A DNA stretch of 13,693 nt from JBFGFG01 sp041627475. Lineage in GTDB: Bacteria > Actinomycetota > Nitriliruptoria > Nitriliruptorales > Nitriliruptoraceae. The stretch lies in NCBI GenBank assembly GCA_041627475.1, contig JBFKQZ010000058.1:1-13693 (forward strand). Direction: 5' to 3'. Below are positions 1 through 6,327 of the stretch, one piece after another (within the stretch, counting starts at the first letter, position 1; each line of letters starts with the position of its first letter). Position numbers and translations under genes: made by a program. Under the pieces are notes generated by a model that saw only the letters and a program-made list of their open reading frames with translations, ran no database searches and was not told the origin of the DNA.

Positions 1-88
1 CCTGGGCCAGTCCGGCCAGGATCGTGAGGGCATCGTCCTTGGAGGGCACCTGGTTGGCGCCGGGAACGCCCGTTCCCGTCGTCGTCAC
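1..88 (-). CDS. Unidentified protein, N-terminal fragment (runs off the left edge)
   Basis: I do not recognise this gene. Twenty-nine codons are visible, starting VTTTGTGVPGANQVPSKDDA from a GTG codon. A good Shine-Dalgarno GGAGG (94-98, minus strand) lies 5 nt upstream, which is the main reason to call it real. It begins 30 nt after the hemD stop on the same strand, so it is probably the next gene of the haem operon. In Streptomyces and Mycobacterium the gene after hemD is hemB, but the visible residues do not resemble a porphobilinogen synthase N-terminus, which normally has an Arg-rich RPRRLR-type stretch. The fragment has no signal peptide or membrane segment. The function is unknown and the remaining sequence is outside the window. 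Confidence 0.5.
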   Translation of the reverse strand, partial: MTTTGTGVPGANQVPSKDDALTILAGLAQ

Positions 89-118
89 GCAGACCTCCGG
101 ACCGCAGAACGGTCGAAC

Positions 119-1606
119 CTACCGGTCGGCGACGTCCTGCCTGCCCGTTTCGCCGATCGGCTGCAGCCGGCGCCCACAGGCGGCCAGACAGGCGACGAGC
201 CCGTCGAGATCGTGCGGGTCGGCCACCGCGAGCGGCTCCACGCCGTGGCCGCGGAGCGTCTCGGCCGTGACCGGCCCGATCGCGACGATGGCGCCGCGGA
301 TGCCCCGGGCCCGACCGGCAGCGACCAGCGCGTCCGCCATCGACGACGAGAGCACGGGCACCAGCTGGACCCGGCCGTCCGCGAGCAGCGTCGCCGCGGT
401 CTCGTCGAGGTCGTTCGTGATCGTGCGGTAGGCGACGACCTCGGTGACGTCCCACCCCGCCTCGGTGAGCCGCTCCGCAAGCAGCGGCGTGGCCAGGTCC
501 GCCCGGGTGAGCAGGGCGCGGGCACCCGCGGCCGGTGGTGCACCGATCGTGTCCGCGAGCCCCTCGGTGGTCGAGACCTCGGCGACGAGGTCCGCGCGGA
601 CGGCGAGCTCGCGCTCCAGCGTGGCGGCGGTGCCGGGCCCGACACAGGCGACGGTGGTCGCACCTGCCAGCGCCCGGGCGTCGAGTCCGGCGGCGCGGAC
701 GGCACGGGCGAGGGCGCGCACACCGTTGGGCGACGTCAGCGCGAGCAGGTCGTGGTCGCCGGCGGCGAGGGCGCGGACGGCAGCGTCCATCGCGTCGAGG
801 TCCCCGTCCCCGATGTCGAGGAGCGGCGCCTCGAGCACGTGCGCGCCGAGGTCGCGCAGGCGTGCCGTCAGCGCTGCCGCCTGGTGCGGGGCACGGTGAT
901 TGCTCACCACGATGCCACGCAGCGGCCAACGGTCGCGCCAGTCCTCGGGGCCGACGACGTCGTCACCGACCGCCAGGAGCACGGGACCGACGGCCGTGCG
1001 GTCCTGCAGGTCACGCAACTGCAGCGCCGTGGCCCGCTGCCCGGGGGTGCCGGCCGCCTCGACCAGCACGACCGGCGTGTGCGGCAGGTAGCCACGACCG
1101 ACCAGCCCCTTGCGCCAACCGTCCAGGTCGGGCCGGTCCGCGGCGAGCACGGCGACGTCCAGCCGCCCGTCCTCCGGGTCGCGCGCGGTCCCGGTGCCGA
1201 GGCCGGCCGCCACGAGGGCCGCCTCCACCTCACCGGTCGATGCCACCACATCGACAGGGACCCCGGCAGCGCGCAGTCGGGCGATGTCCCGGACGGTCGT
1301 CGGGGCGCTCTGGACGGCCGTGGCGACGAGCTGGACCACGACCCGCCCGTCGAGGTCGAGCGACACTGGGTCGAGCGACGCGAACGTGCCGTCGACCACG
1401 CTGCCGCGTGCGAGCGGGGCGAGGACGTCGGGCGGCAGCTCGGCCGGACGGCGCAGCTCGTCGGCGTGAGCGACCACGACCGCGGCCCGGACGGACGTCA
1501 CCGACGGGTCGAACCGCGGCACGGCCACGACGTACAGCACACCGGGCTCCGGTGGCCCCCCGCCCACGCCGCGCAGGGCGTCGAGCAGCTCGGTCGCCGC
1601 GTCCAC
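119..1606 (-). CDS. hemD: Uroporphyrinogen-III synthase with degenerate N-terminal SUMT (CobA)-like domain
   Basis: HemD closes hydroxymethylbilane, inverting ring D, to give uroporphyrinogen III in cytoplasmic haem/corrin synthesis. The protein has 495 residues. Residues about 229-476 are a HemD domain, with the TSPNGV motif (291-296) and the VAIGPVTAET/HDLDGLV region (441-471). Residues about 22-220 follow the fold order of a uroporphyrinogen-III C-methyltransferase. They align with its start (LYVVAVPRFDP in place of the VYLVGAGPGDP type), its TP-V-LVE-GTPGQR stretch (177-191) and its late VLLAVGDDV stretch (209-217). The glycine-rich SAM-site motifs are lost, so methyltransferase activity is unlikely. 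CobA-HemD fusions are usual in Actinobacteria. I chose the GTG at 1606 because GAGGAGG (1611-1617) lies 4 nt upstream; the longer reading frame adds unrelated residues. A 303-bp gap follows hemC, so hemD may have its own promoter. Confidence 0.92.
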   Translation of the reverse strand: MDAATELLDALRGVGGGPPEPGVLYVVAVPRFDPSVTSVRAAVVVAHADELRRPAELPPDVLAPLARGSVVDGTFASLDPVSLDLDGRVVVQLVATAVQSAPTTVRDIARLRAAGVPVDVVASTGEVEAALVAAGLGTGTARDPEDGRLDVAVLAADRPDLDGWRKGLVGRGYLPHTPVVLVEAAGTPGQRATALQLRDLQDRTAVGPVLLAVGDDVVGPEDWRDRWPLRGIVVSNHRAPHQAAALTARLRDLGAHVLEAPLLDIGDGDLDAMDAAVRALAAGDHDLLALTSPNGVRALARAVRAAGLDARALAGATTVACVGPGTAATLERELAVRADLVAEVSTTEGLADTIGAPPAAGARALLTRADLATPLLAERLTEAGWDVTEVVAYRTITNDLDETAATLLADGRVQLVPVLSSSMADALVAAGRARGIRGAIVAIGPVTAETLRGHGVEPLAVADPHDLDGLVACLAACGRRLQPIGETGRQDVADR

Positions 1607-1909
1607 AGGTCCTCCTCGGTGCCCGCCGTCGCCGGACTGCCGACAGGTAACCCGGCCGGCAGGACTTCCACAGGATCGACGGGACCCGCCTGCCAGTGTC
1701 ACAGGTCACGCGTGTCGAGATGTCGCGACGTCGCGGGTCCGGGCGGTGGCGCTCCGCTTCCGCCGAAGGCGCCCGCTGCCCCCGGAGTGTGCGCCGACGA
1801 AAACTTCGGGCGCTGGCGTCGCCGTTCCGAGCGAAAGAGCGCGCATGCGCACAGTTCGGCGCGGATCCGTCGCGACGGGGCAACCCCGTCGCGTCCAGGC
1901 GCGCTCGAC
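1607..1909. other. 303-bp hemC-hemD intergenic gap with palindromes, no credible gene
   Basis: I see no supportable coding region here; reading frames crossing it are extensions or shadows of the flanking genes. It holds a strong stem-loop just after hemC (1871-1893), a perfect 12-bp palindrome CGCGACGTCGCG (1724-1735), a 10-bp palindrome GCGCATGCGC (1841-1850) and the hemD ribosome-binding site (1611-1617). I find no convincing -35/-10 pair for hemD, although a gap this long inside a hem operon suggests one. The stem-loop and the 12-bp palindrome share the CGCGAC/GTCGCG half-site. Confidence 0.6.
1871..1893 (-). terminator. Perfect 10-bp stem-loop after hemC
   Basis: The arms CGCGACGGGG (1871-1880) and CCCCGTCGCG (1884-1893) are exact reverse complements around a 3-nt loop. 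The structure lies 16 nt past the hemC stop on the minus strand. No T-run follows in the direction of transcription, so it is not a classical intrinsic terminator. It could be a U-tract-less terminator, a pause site or a 3'-end stabiliser that separates hemC expression from hemD. Confidence 0.5.
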
Positions 1910-2860
1910 TCAGGCGCGGTCGAGCGCCGCGAGGATCTCGTCGGCGCCCTGGCCGAGGAGCGTCGCGGCGAGGGTGCGGCCGAGGTCGTCGACCGCGTTC
2001 GTCGCTGCCTCGTGCGAGGCCCGCAGCACCGTCGTGCCGTTCGGGTCGGCGACGAGCCCAAGCAGCTCGACGCGGCCGTTGCGGTGGTCACCCGTGCGCA
2101 GACGCGCGAGTGCACCGATGGGGGCCGTGCAACCACCGGCGAGCGATGCGAGGAACGTCCGCTCGGCGCGGACGCACAGGTGCGTCACCGGGTCGTCGAT
2201 CTGGCGCAGTGCCTTGCGGGTCTCGGCATCGCCGACGCGGCACTCGAGCGCGAGGGCGCCCTGCGCAGGCGCAGACAGCAGCTCCCCCGGCTCCAGTGGG
2301 ACGGCCTTCACGGCGTGCTCCACGGCGCCGAGGCGCTGGACGCCGGCGAGCGCGACGACGACGGCGTCGAGGTCGCCCTCGGCGACCTTGCGCAGGCGCG
2401 TGTCGAGGTTCCCACGCAGCGGCTGGACGAGCAGGTCGCGACGCGCCTTCATCAGCTGCGCGCGTCGGCGCGTGGAGGACGTCCCGACGGTGAACGGGTG
2501 GGTCCGCGGGATCGCCGACAGACGCAGTCCCTCGCGGGTCACCAGCAGGTCGCGGGGGTCGGCGCGCCGCGGCACCGCACCGATGACCAGCCCCTCGGCC
2601 GGCGCCGTGGGAAGGTCCTTGTAGGAGTGCACGACGAGGTCGCAGTCACCGTCGAGGACGGCCTGGCGCGTGCGGTCGACGAAGACGCCCTTGGCGTCGA
2701 ACGCCTGGATCGCCCGGTCCGGCTGCTCGTCACCGGTCGTGGACATGGGGACGAGCTCGGCCTCGCGGCCGGTCGCCGCTGCCAGCGCGTCGGCGACGTG
2801 CCCAGCCTGGGCCCGGGCCAGCGCGCTGCGGCGCGTGGCGATCCGCCACGGCCGCGTCAC
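1910..2860 (-). CDS. hemC: Hydroxymethylbilane synthase (porphobilinogen deaminase)
   Basis: HemC polymerises four porphobilinogen molecules into hydroxymethylbilane in the cytoplasm. The 316 residues match the usual family length. Visible motifs are the N-terminal RIATRRSALARAQA, KDLP with the catalytic aspartate Asp82, the substrate-binding Arg stretch VGTSSTRRRAQL (125-136), PLRGNLDTRLRK (147-158), APAQGALALECR (197-208) and LAGGCTAPIGA, in which Cys244 should carry the dipyrromethane cofactor. The GTG start at 2860 overlaps the hemA stop in a GTGA, so translation is probably coupled to hemA. A weak upstream GACGAG is the only Shine-Dalgarno-like sequence. All expected key residues are present and the family assignment is secure. 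Confidence 0.97.
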   Translation of the reverse strand: MTRPWRIATRRSALARAQAGHVADALAAATGREAELVPMSTTGDEQPDRAIQAFDAKGVFVDRTRQAVLDGDCDLVVHSYKDLPTAPAEGLVIGAVPRRADPRDLLVTREGLRLSAIPRTHPFTVGTSSTRRRAQLMKARRDLLVQPLRGNLDTRLRKVAEGDLDAVVVALAGVQRLGAVEHAVKAVPLEPGELLSAPAQGALALECRVGDAETRKALRQIDDPVTHLCVRAERTFLASLAGGCTAPIGALARLRTGDHRNGRVELLGLVADPNGTTVLRASHEAATNAVDDLGRTLAATLLGQGADEILAALDRA

Positions 2861-4173
2861 GACTGCGGCTCGTCCGGGTCGAGCTCGACATCACCAGCGA
2901 GCTGATCGAGCTCGACGTCGAGCGCGAAGAGGTCGGCGAGCAGGCCGACGTGGTGCTCGGCGTTGCCGTCCGCCAGCCGCTTGAGGCGGACGGTGGGCTC
3001 GTGCAGGAGCGTGTTGATGATGCCTTCGGTCAGCGCCTCGACGGCCTGCCGCTGGTCCTCGTCGAGCCCCGCGAGGCGGGAACCGAGCCGTTCGAGCTCG
3101 TCCTGGCGCACACGCTCGGCGTGACGCCGCAGCTCACGGATGGTCGGCTCGACCTCGATCTGGCGCAGCCAGCGACGGAAGCCCTCGGCCTCGTCGACCA
3201 CGAGCTCGCGCGCCTCGGCGACGACGTCGCCGGTCTCGCCGCGCTGGGCGACCTCGCGGACCTCGCTGATGTCCACGATGGTGACCTGCGGCAGCGCGGC
3301 GGCCTCGGGGGCGACGTTGCGCGGCACGGCGAGGTCGAGCACGACGACCGGTGCGTCGGCCGTCCGCAGACGGGCGGCCTCCTCGAGGAGCGGCAGGTCG
3401 AGGACGGGCTCGGGTGCGCCGGTCGTGCAGACCACGACGTCCGCGGCGGCGACGGCGCTCGCGAGCGCGTCGATGTCCACCACCGCGGCACCGACCTTGC
3501 GGGCCAGGCGGGTGGCCTTGTCGGGGCTGCGGTTCCAGACGCTGATGTCCAGCACACCGAGCTCGGCGAGCTGCGTCATCGTCAGCGCGCCGATCTCGCC
3601 CGCACCGACGACCAGCACGTCGCTGTCGACGAGGTCCTTGTCGAGGTGGTCGGCCACGGCCTCGAGGCCGACGTCGACCATCGACCGTGCGCTCTCGCCG
3701 ATCGTGGTCTCGCGGCGGACGCGGCGGCCCACGCGGACGGCCTGGCGGAAGAGGCGCTGGAGCATCCGTCCCGCGGTGCCCTCGGCGCGTGCCTCCTCCA
3801 TGGCGTCGCGGACCTGCATCGCGATCTGCTGCTCGCCGACGACCATCGACTCGAGCCCACCGGCGACGGCGAAGAGGTGCTCGGCGGCGTCCTCGTCGAC
3901 CTTCGCGACCATGAGCCGCTCGAGCTCCTCGCGCGGCAGCTCGCCGCGGGCAGCGAGCCAGTCGACCAGCACGTCGTAGCCGTCGTGGAACCGTGCGAGG
4001 TCGGCGTAGACCTCGACCCGGTTGCAGGTCGAGACGACGACCGCCTCGAGCACGTGGTCCAGGGTGGTCAGCTCGTGCAGGACCTTGCGTGTCCGCTCAG
4101 CAGGAACGGCGAGACGCTCCAGGAGCGCCAGGGGCGCCTGGGTGTGGTCGACACCGAGCAGCAGGATGGACAC
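2857..4173 (-). CDS. hemA: Glutamyl-tRNA reductase
   Basis: This enzyme reduces glutamyl-tRNA(Glu) with NADPH to glutamate-1-semialdehyde, the first committed step of the C5 pathway to tetrapyrroles. The 438 residues include the catalytic domain with STCNRVE (nucleophile Cys50), GLESMVVGEQQI, the TTIGESARS linker, an NADPH-binding Rossmann site VLVVGAGEIGALT followed by NRSPDKATRLA, LDLAVPRNVAPE, and a C-terminal helical dimerisation region. I chose the GTG at 4173, giving N-terminus VSILLLGVDH, because GGAG (4178-4181) lies 4 nt upstream and the family begins there; the longer frame adds 40 Arg-rich residues unlike the family. It lies 160 bp after rex. That leader has a weak inverted repeat (4299-4311) and a possible TACCGT -10 (4293-4298), but no recognisable Rex operator. 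Confidence 0.96.
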   Translation of the reverse strand: MSILLLGVDHTQAPLALLERLAVPAERTRKVLHELTTLDHVLEAVVVSTCNRVEVYADLARFHDGYDVLVDWLAARGELPREELERLMVAKVDEDAAEHLFAVAGGLESMVVGEQQIAMQVRDAMEEARAEGTAGRMLQRLFRQAVRVGRRVRRETTIGESARSMVDVGLEAVADHLDKDLVDSDVLVVGAGEIGALTMTQLAELGVLDISVWNRSPDKATRLARKVGAAVVDIDALASAVAAADVVVCTTGAPEPVLDLPLLEEAARLRTADAPVVVLDLAVPRNVAPEAAALPQVTIVDISEVREVAQRGETGDVVAEARELVVDEAEGFRRWLRQIEVEPTIRELRRHAERVRQDELERLGSRLAGLDEDQRQAVEALTEGIINTLLHEPTVRLKRLADGNAEHHVGLLADLFALDVELDQLAGDVELDPDEPQS

Positions 4174-4333
4174 GGGACTCCAGTCCGAGCGGACCGGCGA
4201 CAGGACGCCCGACCACTCGCGGTCGCGAACTCGACGGGACCCTCGTCGTGACTGTCGCAGAGGAGAACCACGGGCGCCGTCGAGCAGACGCAACGGTACC
4301 GGCCGTGCCGGAGGCCCTCATCGGCCGTCCGTC

Positions 4334-4981
4334 TCAGCGCACGAGACCGCTGTTGGCGTGCAGCTGCTCGTAGAACGAGAGGATCTGCAGCTCGACGGAG
4401 AGGTCGACCTTGCGGACGGTGACCTCGTCGGGCACGTCGACGTGGACGGGCGCGAAGTTCAGGATGGCGGTGACCCCCGCCTCGACCAGGCGCGTGGCGA
4501 CGTCCTGTGCCGCGGTCGCGGGGGTCGCGAGCACGGCGATGGTCACGCCCCGCTCGGTGACGACGGCCTCGAGGTCGGCGACGTCCTCGACCGCGAGGCC
4601 CGCGACCTCGGTGCCGACCAGGTCGGGGTCGGCGTCGAGGAGCCCGGCGACCTGGAAGCCGCGCTGGGCGAACCCGCCGTAGTGCGCGAGTGCCTGGCCG
4701 AGGTTGCCGAGACCGACGATGACGACCGGGCGCTCGTCGGTCAGGCCGAGGGCACCGGAGATGCCGTCGACGAGCTCCTTGACCGGATAGCCCACCCCAC
4801 GGGTGCCGAACGACCCGAGGTGCGAGAGGTCCTTGCGCAGCTTCGCCGGGTTCACGCCCGACGCCCGCGCGAGGTCGCCGGACGAAACGGTCGCGATCGA
4901 CCGTTCCTGCAGCTCCACGAGTGCACGCAGGTACAGCGGGAGCCGTGCGACGGTGGCGTCGGGGATGCTGCGCTCGCGCAC
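4334..4981 (-). CDS. rex: Redox-sensing transcriptional repressor Rex
   Basis: Rex is a dimeric winged-helix repressor that binds DNA when NADH is low and releases it when NADH/NAD+ rises, controlling respiratory and fermentative genes. The 215 residues begin with the winged helix, including SGDLARASGVNPAKLRKDLS and GSFGTRGVGYPV. A Rossmann NAD(H) domain follows, with VVIVGLGNLGQAL, the acidic LLDADPDLVG strand end, AVLATPA and the closing domain-swapped helix LQILSFYEQL. The GTG at 4981 gives a family-typical N-terminus; an upstream AAGG is distant (about 10 nt), so initiation signals are weak. In Streptomyces rex lies directly before hemA, as here. I found no TGTGAAC-N3-TTCACA-type operator upstream of rex or hemA, so autoregulation and hem control are not shown. 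Confidence 0.95.
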   Translation of the reverse strand: MRERSIPDATVARLPLYLRALVELQERSIATVSSGDLARASGVNPAKLRKDLSHLGSFGTRGVGYPVKELVDGISGALGLTDERPVVIVGLGNLGQALAHYGGFAQRGFQVAGLLDADPDLVGTEVAGLAVEDVADLEAVVTERGVTIAVLATPATAAQDVATRLVEAGVTAILNFAPVHVDVPDEVTVRKVDLSVELQILSFYEQLHANSGLVR

Positions 4982-5008
4982 TGGACTGCTGCCTTGGGGT
5001 CGTCGGCT

Positions 5009-5023
5009 GCCCGGCCGCCGGGC
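5009..5023 (-). other. GC-rich inverted repeat between the glutaredoxin gene and rex
   Basis: GCCCGGC (5009-5015) and GCCGGGC (5017-5023) are exact inverted arms around one base. Two adjacent copies of GGTGCCC lie just to the right (about 5025-5038). The repeat lies about 35 nt after the glutaredoxin stop and 27 nt before the rex start. No T-run follows, so it is at most a weak terminator or attenuator in the 76-nt gap, or a simple consequence of base composition. Confidence 0.25.
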
Positions 5024-5057
5024 TGGTGCCCGGTGCCCGGGCGACTGGTGGGGGAGG

Positions 5058-5324
5058 CTACGGGTTCCGCCCGGCAGCGCGAAGTGCCGCGCGCACGGCG
5101 CCGGGCTCGAGCCGTCCCTCCGCGATCTCGACCCCGTCGACCGCCACCACCGGGACCCGGATGTTGTAGCGGCGCTGGAGGTCGTCGTCGGCGTCGACGT
5201 CGACGCGCTGGACGTCGTGACCACCCGCTTCGCGGGCCACGAGCTGCTCGGCCTCGCGACACAGCCCGCACCCGTCCCGGGTGAAGACCGTCACGACGCG
5301 TCGTCGCTGCCACGGGAGTCGCAC
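5058..5324 (-). CDS. Glutaredoxin/thioredoxin-fold family protein (CGLC active site)
   Basis: This is an 88-residue thioredoxin-fold protein of the glutaredoxin-like (DUF836-type) family, probably a cytoplasmic thiol-disulphide oxidoreductase. The active site VTVFTRDGCGLC has Cys19 and Cys22, with the expected cis-proline in RVPVVAVDG (Pro58) and a following glycine-bearing strand. The GTG start at 5324 comes 3 nt after the stop of the upstream membrane-protein gene, and GGAGG lies 7 nt upstream, so the two are probably co-transcribed. M. tuberculosis Rv0508 and a Streptomyces gene near rex occupy the same position in front of hemA. The physiological substrate is unknown. Closeness to the NADH sensor Rex suggests a redox theme, but that is inference. 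Confidence 0.88.
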   Translation of the reverse strand: MRLPWQRRRVVTVFTRDGCGLCREAEQLVAREAGGHDVQRVDVDADDDLQRRYNIRVPVVAVDGVEIAEGRLEPGAVRAALRAAGRNP

Positions 5325-5327
5325 GGC

Positions 5328-6326
5328 TCAGCCTCCGACCGGCGGTGTCTCGACGGGTGGGGTCTCGACCGGCTGGAGGGTCCGGCGGAAGCCCGCGTAC
5401 ATGACCACGACCCCGACGGCGAGCCCGATCGCGTGCCCGGTCGTCTCGGCATCGGTGAGGGTGACCCCGACGAGCGCACCGAGGAACTCGCTGACGTACG
5501 CGAACAGCGCACTGGCCGCGGCCAGCAGCACCCCGAGGGCGATCAGGAGGTTGCCGCGCACGACGTTGCCGGCGCGCGCCGCACCGCGCCGACCGGCGAA
5601 CAGCCACTCGGCGGTCGCCGCGAACCAGCTGCGGTCGCGCACGCTCACACCGCGCAGCAGTGCGTCGGCCTCGTGGTCGGGACGGCGCCACACCACGTGG
5701 GCGCTGGACGCGAGCGCGCCGACGACCACGACGACCGAACCGACGGTGTTGCCGGCGACGGCCAGCCCCCGCACGCCCAGCGGGAACAGCTCGCGGCCCT
5801 CGGGCAGCCCGACGGCCGGCAGGGGCACCACGAACGCAGCAGCCGTGACCGCGGCCGCCGCGACCAGCGTGAAGACCACGACCACGCCGGCGCTGCCGCG
5901 CTGCACGGTCGCGGCCGCGGGCAGCGCCAGGACCACCGCGAGCACCCCGGACAGCACGGCGGTGGCGAGCCAGAGGGCCGGCTGCGAACCCGTCGCCCCC
6001 CAGCCGGCGAGCGCTGCGGTGAGGGCCAGCACGGCGGCCAGCACCTGCAGGACCGGACGTCGACGAGCGTTGATCACGATCGTCCCGAGGGCGAGCCAGA
6101 GGACGTTGGTGACAGCACCGAAGAGGTAGAACACACGGAACAGCGGCCCGTTCCAGCCCAGCACCTGGCCGAGGAGCAGCGCTGCCGACGCCAGCGCGAA
6201 CTGGACCAGCGACAGCCCCCACCACAACGACGCGGGCGTCCGACCGCGGGCGTGCCAGCGCTGCAGCAGCGCCACGGCGAAGACCGTCCCGACGACGGTC
6301 GCGACGAGGCTCGCGAGCGTCGCCAC
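5328..6326 (-). CDS. Multi-pass integral membrane protein of unknown function
   Basis: No function is recognised. The 332 residues contain about nine hydrophobic segments, roughly at 3-21, 33-53, 64-84, 93-110, 117-137, 147-167, 185-208, 258-282 and 297-313. A charged cytoplasmic-type loop occupies 213-257 and the C-terminal tail holds a duplicated VETPP unit. The stretch FRVFYLFGAVTNVLWLALGT (63-82) resembles a conserved hypothetical family I have seen in Actinobacteria, without a known role. The GTG start at 6326 follows the TGA of the acyl-CoA synthetase by a single base, with no clear Shine-Dalgarno, so translation is probably coupled. The glutaredoxin gene follows after 3 nt. An envelope or quinone/redox role would be speculation. 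Confidence 0.8.
   Translation of the reverse strand: MATLASLVATVVGTVFAVALLQRWHARGRTPASLWWGLSLVQFALASAALLLGQVLGWNGPLFRVFYLFGAVTNVLWLALGTIVINARRRPVLQVLAAVLALTAALAGWGATGSQPALWLATAVLSGVLAVVLALPAAATVQRGSAGVVVVFTLVAAAAVTAAAFVVPLPAVGLPEGRELFPLGVRGLAVAGNTVGSVVVVVGALASSAHVVWRRPDHEADALLRGVSVRDRSWFAATAEWLFAGRRGAARAGNVVRGNLLIALGVLLAAASALFAYVSEFLGALVGVTLTDAETTGHAIGLAVGVVVMYAGFRRTLQPVETPPVETPPVGG
5341..5370 (-). repeat. Two imperfect 15-nt tandem units encoding a VETPP duplication
   Basis: Units 5341-5355 and 5356-5370 share the core GTCTCGAC at 15-nt spacing, so the reading frame is kept. They give a PVETPPVETPP tail at the C-terminus of the membrane protein. This is a small in-frame duplication, possibly variable in copy number between strains. 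Confidence 0.7.
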
Positions 6327-6327
6327 C

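Noticed and set aside
1600..1680. Two CCACAGG copies suggestive of DnaA boxes upstream of hemD
   Set aside because: Neither fits the TTNTCCACA consensus and one overlaps the hemD start; no origin genes are nearby.
1695..1715. GTGACCTGTGACAC on the minus strand upstream of hemD as a CRP or Rex site
   Set aside because: It is a direct rather than inverted repeat and lacks the required TCACA half.
212..2905. An 897-codon open frame on the plus strand across hemD and hemC
   Set aside because: Arg/Gly/Asp-rich shadow of genes with clear family motifs on the minus strand; long antisense frames are expected at this GC content.
2950..4251. A 433-codon plus-strand frame opposite hemA
   Set aside because: Antisense shadow of hemA, which has all catalytic motifs on the minus strand.
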